Shown here: positions 57,997-64,000 of the stretch, piece after piece
How the letters are laid out: the number at the start of each line of letters is the position of its first letter
How positions within the stretch are numbered: the stretch's first letter is position 1
Assembly: GCF_963678635.1 (NCBI RefSeq)
Contig: NC_087065.1
Span: 26,061,254 to 26,125,253 of the forward strand
DNA length: 64,000 bases
Source: Symsagittifera roscoffensis
Taxonomy: Eukaryota > Xenacoelomorpha > Acoela > Convolutidae
Direction: 5' to 3'
Position numbers and translations under genes: made by a program
The notes under the pieces: generated by a model
What the model saw: only the letters and a program-made list of their open reading frames with translations
The model's database searches: none
Told to the model about the DNA's origin: nothing

Positions 57997-59240
57997 TTAT
58001 TTCTTATGTAAATATGATTTTATATCAGTATCAGAGAATATCACGTGTACAAGCGCGTACAATTCCCGAGGATGCAGTCGTCCTCTGTTTGGATCGACTG
58101 GAAGCGAGAGCTCCTTCACGTCCATTTCCACGAGGAAGTCCCTCAACCTCGTCAAGGACAAGACTAGGTTCTCTGGGTCCACGTGCTGCTTCTCCGTCGC
58201 CCTCGTTACCAAGAAGCATAGAAGCATAGGTATTTTCCCGGTATCTGTGACGCCGCCGGAGGTAAGGCCACTACGCCCACTACCCCTGGTCTTTGCTTCC
58301 ATAGGAACTCTATGTTTTTATATTCTCTCTTCTTAAAATCTGCCGCTAACGCTGTCCTAAAACTCATGTCTGCTGTGATTGCTATCGCACATGTTCTATA
58401 TGTGAGTATGAAATCACTGTCTGTTAGTATTATGTTACTTGAATATTCATTTGGTAAGTTAAAATATGACTCAACTACCCTCCCTATGTCAGGTTTTTTA
58501 GGTTCTTCGCCTGTTTCTGCTTCTAAGTCTCCTGTCTTTCTTGCTATTCTTAATTTTTTTATTATCAAGTTTTCAGTGTGGGTAAGTCCTACCCCCACTC
58601 CCCGGACAAAAATAGCCATCGACGTCCCCGTCGATCGCATACCGGGTATCAATTCGAGATTGGAAGCCGGAATTAGTAATCGCCCTTCCTGGGCAGCCCA
58701 GGAAGGATAATCTCGTTCGGTCTTCATGTATTTTATGTTTTCACGATTGTGACACTCCTCTGGGTCCGACGTCATTTCGTTCAGCCATTCTAAGACACGC
58801 AGGTTCGTCAAGTCTTGTTCATATGACTGCTGTTGCTCGTAGTCGAATTCTACTATGTCGACGTCTTGTGACACAGTTATTTCTTCTAGACCCACTACTT
58901 CTTCCACTATCTTCTTCAGATCTATCCTATCCACTACAAAGTCGTCACCGTAAGGGTTATATTTCTTTTTGGTTATTGTCCCGTCATTCTGACGAGTCTG
59001 TATCGTGAACGGAAGATCCGGTTCCAAATTCTTGGGAAACTCCATCTGTTCGGGATCCTGCCAATCCTCCTCTGCGTAGAGTAAGGTTTCATCGTCCGCT
59101 TCGATCACCTCGTTTGGATCCAGGTCCAGCGGTGTATTCGCTCCATCCCCTACGGCTTCGTTTCCATTGTTCTTCTCCCTCGTGCCCTTCTCGTTGACCT
59201 CACAAGCAGGATCCATCATTAGATAATCCCCTTCTTCCAT
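57997..59240 (-). pseudogene. Gypsy pol C-terminal extension with macro (ADP-ribose-binding) domain
   Basis: Frame 59,240-58,206 has an acidic N-terminus (EKGTREKNNGNEAVGDG; DLDPNEVIEADDETLLYAEE) and a middle part I cannot assign. From about residue 270 it resembles the OARD1/TARG1-type macro domain: ILTYRTCAIAITADMSFRTA then LAADFKKREY, then GVVGVVALP followed by GKYLCF. After a frame change it continues in 58,302-57,997 with FLVTRATEKQH, LVLSLTRLRDFLVEM and KELSLPVDPNRGRLHPREL, ending VIFSDTDI. The break is an 8-base tandem duplication (TATGCTTC twice) near 58,210-58,225. Macro domains bind or remove ADP-ribose; a role against host ADP-ribosylation is possible but is inference. It lies 55 bases after the integrase end. 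Confidence 0.65.
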
Positions 59241-59294
59241 GTCTGCAGGTATACAACAGTATTCTGTCGATGGATTGTGTAGCTTAATGTTTTC

Positions 59295-60451
59295 CTAATG
59301 AGCGGCTCGGCCAGTACTCAGTCTATAAAAGCGTCCCTCCTGATGCACTTCCGTTATCATGAAGGGTCCCCTCCACTTTTTTAGGAGCTTTTTTGTTCCT
59401 TTCGGTGGTATAACGTTCTGAAATACCCATACGTAATCTCCCACCGAGTAAGCTTTCGCACCAGCTGCTTTCTTGTCGATTTTTTTTCCTCTGCCAGTAT
59501 TTCGTCTACATAAATTGTTCAACCTCTTTTGACGACTGATCACATCCCTCACGTAGACCTGTGGAGACGTTTTCTTTCCCTCATACTCTGGTTATAAGAA
59601 GGTCAGGGGTAAAGACTTCTCATGTGTGGACTAACTCCAGTGGTGGAATGTTGCGTGCTCTTATAGGCTCCCATCACCTGTGGAAGGTATCTGTCCCAAT
59701 CGGTCATGTACCTGGAACAATATACTCTCAGCATCGACACTAACGTCCTATTCTGTCTTTCCACTAAGCGATTCGTCTGGGGTTGGTATGTCGTGGAGTG
59801 AGCCTGAGCAACCTATGAGCGTCTCCTAAGCTCTTTCGTAAGCTCTCCTACGAAAGCTGTTCCATTATCCGATTGAAACGTCATCGGACAACCATGTTTC
59901 ACTATCCACGTATTGATCAGGTGGTCGCATGTCTCTTCCGCCGAGGCAGTTATGCAGGGCACGGCCTCTGCATACTTCGTGAAATGATCTATCATGACCA
60001 ACACCTGATTATAACCACTGTCTGTCATGCATATCTTTTGGTGATCTATCTGCACCACCTCGTTGAATTCAGACGACTCGATCGATTGAAAAGGAAATCG
60101 CAACATCCTTGGATCCTTGACCTGTTGGCATGACAGACATGCTGTTACCCACTTTTCGCATGCCTTTTTCATTCCAGGCCACTCAAAGCGCTTCAGGATC
60201 CTCTGATATACTTTATAGATCTCCTGAAGGCCCATCTGATCATGCGACCTGAATAATAGTTCTGTCTGATAGAGCTGCGGTAACACTATCGCGTTATACT
60301 TGTATAGGACTCTGTCTTCTTCTCTTCTTTTGCAAGCCACAATCCCGTCCTTGTTCAAATATAACCTCCCTTCCTTCTGCATGAAGTACTGTCTCAGGAT
60401 GCGATAACTATCTTCCTCGAGGTCCCCTTTATCCGGATAACCTCGATCCAC
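59295..60451 (-). pseudogene. Gypsy integrase
   Basis: Inserts element cDNA into the genome. The zinc domain has H70 and Cys105/Cys108 (WVTACLSCQQ), but the position of the second zinc His is Leu75 (SHDQMGLQE), a probable loss. DDE core: D136 (VVQIDHQKI) and D195 (FQSDNGTAF). Past an in-frame TAG at 59,813-59,815 the same frame gives Glu (LVERQNR, codon 59,759-59,761), 35 residues after the second Asp as in retroviral DX35E. Further stops precede the C-terminal part, frame 59,552-59,295, which has a GPY/F-like module (KKWRGPFMITEV). The pattern is a standard Gypsy integrase, now broken at least three times. No chromodomain was recognised. Confidence 0.9.
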
Positions 60452-60483
60452 CTTTTCAGGTTGCTTGTCATGCGATCATTTCT

Positions 60484-61629
60484 CTACGCCCTGAGGAGAT
60501 CCGAAAGTCTGTATCTCGCCTTCAAGTACGTCTTCATGACCCTCATCTGACTATTCAGCTCATTGGGCTGGTGTATGTCTTCTTCCATCTTAACGCACCA
60601 AATCTTCGCCAGAGGCTGTGTTTCTTGCTTGAACGGCTGAAGATCAGTCCTGACTACCTCTTTTTGTGGCAACAGACTTATCGAACGTTTCGACACCGCT
60701 TTTGTCTCCAAATCATTCGCTGCGTTGTCAAAGACTCTTTCGCTTGGTATAAGGTAGCGATCACTATCAGGATCCTGGTACACCTCTCTGTCCAGATCCC
60801 TTGCCCGAGTTTCCACTAGTTGTGTGTGGATCGCTAGTTCGGACGTTTCTGATCCCGAGCTCGAGTTCCTAGCTGAATAGGTGTTAATTCCTGAGTTTCG
60901 GGAATTGTCATCTGTTGAAGAGGTTGTGATGGAGTCTGCACGCTCCTCCAGATCATGTCTGTGCCTTCTTCGCATCCATCTGAACTCCCCGGACAAAACC
61001 TTGTTCCCCAGGTCCTGTTTCTCATCAGGAACTTTTTCATCTATCTCAGACTCCCCGGAAAACTTTCTTGTCCCGGGTGTTGATCTTGTACTCGCTGGCT
61101 CTTCTCATCATTCGTCTCCTCGGACAAACAATCTTGCAGCAGGTTTTGTTCTACCTTCTCACCTTCTTTATCCTGGTCCACAAAGGTAACGGTTTTCCTT
61201 CGCGTACTGCTCCCCTGTTCTTTCCGTCCGTAAGAAGGACTGGTTAAAACCTCGTGTGGTATTGAGGTTACTAGTTGCTGAACTATTGTCCCTCTCGTTC
61301 TCTTCGTGTTGTCGTCTGGACGGCATGATCTTCACCTTCTCCCTGATTGTTAGTGAAGCCACTGCTGCTGTCCAATCGAGGTCATCTCTGGTCACTTCTC
61401 TTTCTAACAATCCACCCAGCATCCGCATCACTTGCGGTGTGACCTGCACCGTTTCATCCAATAATGAGAGGCTGTTTGTGTTCATGCGAGAGAGTTCTTG
61501 TTGGACCAGGTTTGAGCGCAGCAACAGATCCAAGGGGACCGGGTCCTCCTTGGATAGGATCTTTATCTCGGCTGCTTTCTCTACAGGTAACTCAGGATGC
61601 CGTGGAATTGGATATCCAGACATATCCAA
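60484..61629 (-). pseudogene. Linker between RNase H and integrase
   Basis: Frames 61,629-61,168 and 60,996-60,484, separated by frame loss. The first part is Leu-rich and helical (VPLDLLLRSNLVQQELSRMN; VTPQVMRMLGGLLEREVTRD) and then becomes basic and disordered. The second is acidic, serine-rich and disordered (SITTSSTDDNSRNSG). No family recognised. A region this long (about 380 codons) between RNase H and integrase is unusual for Gypsy. Open questions are whether it is a separate protein or part of a pol polyprotein, and where it is processed. Confidence 0.5.
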
Positions 61630-61637
61630 CCATCTCG

Positions 61638-63272
61638 TTAAGGGAGCGCTTCATAAGTTTCTTTGTCCAGAAACGAAAATCCTTCCTTTGTTTCTGCCTG
61701 ATTGGCTTGCTTCTGCTCCAATCTTTCATAGAACTCAGTTTTCTTGCTGAGGCTGTCAGCATTCTGGTGTTTATCACGCATCCTGTGTTCGATTATCATA
61801 TGGTAGCCATCCAATCTTACTATCCATCTACCAATATAACTCTGATCCACCGAGTAGGTCTTCAACCAGGATAACGCTCTGTTGTCTACGCGTAACTTAA
61901 AGTGAGCGCTCCCCAAGTATGCGCGGTATTTTTCCACAAATGTGACTACTGCAAACATTTCTGCTTTTGGTGCGCCATATTTCATCTCAGTGTCACTCAT
62001 GACCTTGCTGCCGTATGCAATGGGACGGAGAACCGTTCTTCCATTCCATTCTTGCTCCTTATGCAATATTCCTGAGATCGCTACTACCGATGCGTCTGTG
62101 TCAAGAACATACATGCCTTTTTCTGTAGGCATGCCTAGCACTGGCGCTTCGCACAGTTCCCGCTTTATGTTCTCGAAGGCAACATGTGCTTCATCGTTCC
62201 ATTCGAACTTTTTCCCTTTGTTGCGCATCAGCTTCTGCATCGGATACACCTTGTCCGCATATCCTTTTATGAACTCCCGGTAGTAGTTGGTAAACCGTAG
62301 GAAGCTCAGGAGCTGTGTGTCCGTTCTGGGAGCCTTCCATGTCAACCCTGCTTCTACTGCTTTCGGGTCCGGCCTCACACCATGCCTGTCCACCTTTCTT
62401 CCCAGGTACTTGATTGAATCCCTAAGGATTTCACATTTCGATGGTTTGCACTTCAAGCCTGCTTTTTTCATGCATCCAAAGACCTCATTGAGCCGATCAA
62501 TATGATCTTCCAGGGTTGGTGTCGCTATGACCACGTCGTCCACGTAACACATCACAAGGTTCCCGTACTTCTTTGTCACTCTGGTCAAAGCCTGAGCCAT
62601 CAGTCTTTGAAAAGTGGCCGTTGCGTTGCACAAGCCGAAGGGCATCCTCTTCCACTGGTACAACCCTAATTCGCACGCGAATCCGGTTTTCTCTCTATCC
62701 TTCTTCCGCAGAGGGACCTGCCTGAAGGCAGAACCCAAGTCCAATGTGGTGAAGAACTTGGCATCACCAAGCTTAGAGAGGCTCTCGTCTATTCGCGGTA
62801 TCGGGTACGCATCTTTTATCGTTACCGCGCTCAAGTAACGAAAGTCGCAACAAAACCTAAGCTGCACCCCTTTCTTTTTTGCCATTACTACACCGCACGC
62901 CCATGGCAATTTCGAGGGTTCTATCATGTCGTATTCAAGCAACATTTCTATTTCCGCTCGGCACGCTTCCGAATTGTGTGGCGTCATTCATCTTGCGCCT
63001 TCCCTATGGGGAACGGCGCTCTCTTCAAGTTCGATTTCGTGTTCGACGAAATTACAGCAACCGATATCCGCCTTATGTTTTGAAAACACATCTGCGTTCC
63101 GATTTAAGAGGTCTCGCAATTTTTCGAAATCTCCTTCACCTATTTTCCCTTTTAAATGTTCTATCTCTGGCAAAACCGGTTTGTCAGATTCTAGTTCATA
63201 TGACGAGGGGCGTTCCGGAAAATTCGAGCAGCTCGATAAGCCGTCGTCCGTTTCGGATTTCATTGAAAACAA
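61638..63272 (-). pseudogene. Gypsy reverse transcriptase and RNase H
   Basis: Copies element RNA into DNA. The segment 63,272-62,988 is the pre-RT region, and a TGA at 62,988-62,990 interrupts it directly before ATG 62,985 in the same frame. RT motifs in the 449-residue frame: LRFCCDFRYL, LDLGSAF (82-88), MPFGLCNA (115-122), catalytic YVDD (148-151), LKCKPSKC. RNase H: DTDAS (Asp296/Asp298), AEMFAV (Glu343), VDNRALSWL (Asp368) and NADSLSK (Asp about 411). All key residues are intact, so the loss of function comes from the stops and flanking breaks, not the active site. It ends at TAA 61,638; the next frame is shifted. Confidence 0.95.
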
Positions 63273-63287
63273 TTTATGAATGGATTT

Positions 63288-64000
63288 TCAATCATTAATC
63301 CTCTTTAAAATTTTATCTTTATTGGCATGATAAGGACAGTCTTTCACACTATGTTTATTCAAGTTTTGGGTCTCATCATAGTCGGTCCTCATCGGCAAAG
63401 CGTAACAAAGCTTCTTTCCACGCTGGATTGAAACCGTGGTGTCCAGTGTGTTCAATAACACACTGACACACAGTCCGTTTCGCGTTACCGAGAAGCTCCG
63501 GTCTATAATCACCGAACTCTGACTATTTGGATTCTGTACTAAACAAACTTGTTTAATATCGCTTAACGAATTTAAATTTATCATTCTAAAAATTGCCACC
63601 ACAGCCTGTCCTGGCTGTAGTTTCACTTTTCTATCTAAAAAAATTGGTACCTTGTTTTCGTCTGTTATTATCCTATTAATCGGTTTCTTAAAATACTTCA
63701 GGTCTGGGTTTCTAATCCGTATCAGACCGTTGTTCAAGTCAATCATCACGTCAAAATTCCTGACGAAATCTCTGCCCAAGATGAATTGGTCGGCGTCGTC
63801 CAAATTCTCTACCACCAAGAAGCTCATCCAAAGTGGAGAACTGTTATTGGTGTCCTTCCAGCTACGTAAATCGCTCCTCGATTGGCGGCGGCCAGTCGGA
63901 GATTCGTTGGAATCAGATCTTCCCTCGTGAAGCCCATTCTTTCCCAAGTTTTTATCGGCATCACACTCACTACCGCTCCTGTGTCCAGAAGCCCTGTGAC
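63288..64000 (-). pseudogene. Retroviral-type aspartic protease, N-terminus off-window
   Basis: Cleaves the element polyprotein. Reading minus from 64,000, the active site is GLLDTGAVVSVMP (Asp-Thr-Gly codons 63,985-63,977), followed by a flap-like segment (AIYVAGRTPITV). A one-base frame change near 63,825-63,835 leads to the frame 63,947-63,288 with SFLVVENLDDADQFILGRDF, the family's C-terminal signature. Residues after this form a linker to the RT frame, ending at an in-frame TGA (63,288-63,290); the frame then runs on into the RT gene. Gag and the protease N-terminus must lie to the right of the window. Confidence 0.85.

Overview
The window looks like an AT-rich, repeat-saturated piece of an invertebrate animal nuclear genome. 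The evidence is GT..AG spliceosomal introns inside a Polinton polymerase gene, eukaryotic transposon families (Mutator-like/FLYWCH, Helentron-like, Polinton/Maverick, Ty3/Gypsy) and no bacterial-style operons. I cannot name the species. I recognise no intact single-copy host gene and no rRNA, tRNA or CRISPR array. Nearly everything identifiable is a mobile element or its remains.

Layout. Bases 1-34,300 are about two-thirds A+T, with no intact gene and many nested short elements. (i) A dispersed family of about 530 bp occurs in at least ten full or partial copies on both strands; it has subterminal inverted repeats and a terminal hairpin, as in non-autonomous Helentrons. (ii) Other elements with terminal inverted repeats (TIRs) carry readable 8- and 9-bp target duplications. 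(iii) There are two broken Mutator-like transposase pieces, 9,078-9,680 (+) and 23,089-23,409 (-). (iv) A MITE-like family is filled with imperfect ATAATCGATTAT palindromes. Bases 34,950-46,150 hold a decayed Polinton/Maverick: protein-primed family-B DNA polymerase (two introns), an orphan nuclear-type protein, a PC4-like protein, a possible HUH-motif protein, an adenovirus-type cysteine protease and a double-jelly-roll-type major capsid protein that runs into a 200-base assembly gap (46,151-46,350). A recent 1.17-kb tandem duplication sits inside it.

Bases 48,561-64,000 (minus strand, visibly GC-richer) hold one very large Ty3/Gypsy-type retroelement, or two abutting ones. In reading direction it encodes aspartic protease, reverse transcriptase, RNase H, a long linker, integrase and then, unusually, a C-terminal macro (ADP-ribose-binding) domain. 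A 413-base spacer follows, then a second reading frame of about 9 kb in the position where an env gene would lie. This frame contains an SGNH/GDSL-type hydrolase and a second degenerate SGNH-like module, followed by about 1,700 codons I cannot assign. Both parts are broken by in-frame stops and single-base frameshifts. Any gag region lies beyond the right edge.

How the parts fit together. The Polinton genes form a virus-like replication (polymerase, possible ssDNA-binding and HUH proteins) and virion (protease, capsid) set; its integrase, packaging ATPase and minor capsid genes are not seen. The retroelement combines a standard Gypsy replication core with enzyme domains not usual for Gypsy (macro, SGNH), and is the most novel item here. 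The small elements form a nested stratigraphy that can be ordered in time.
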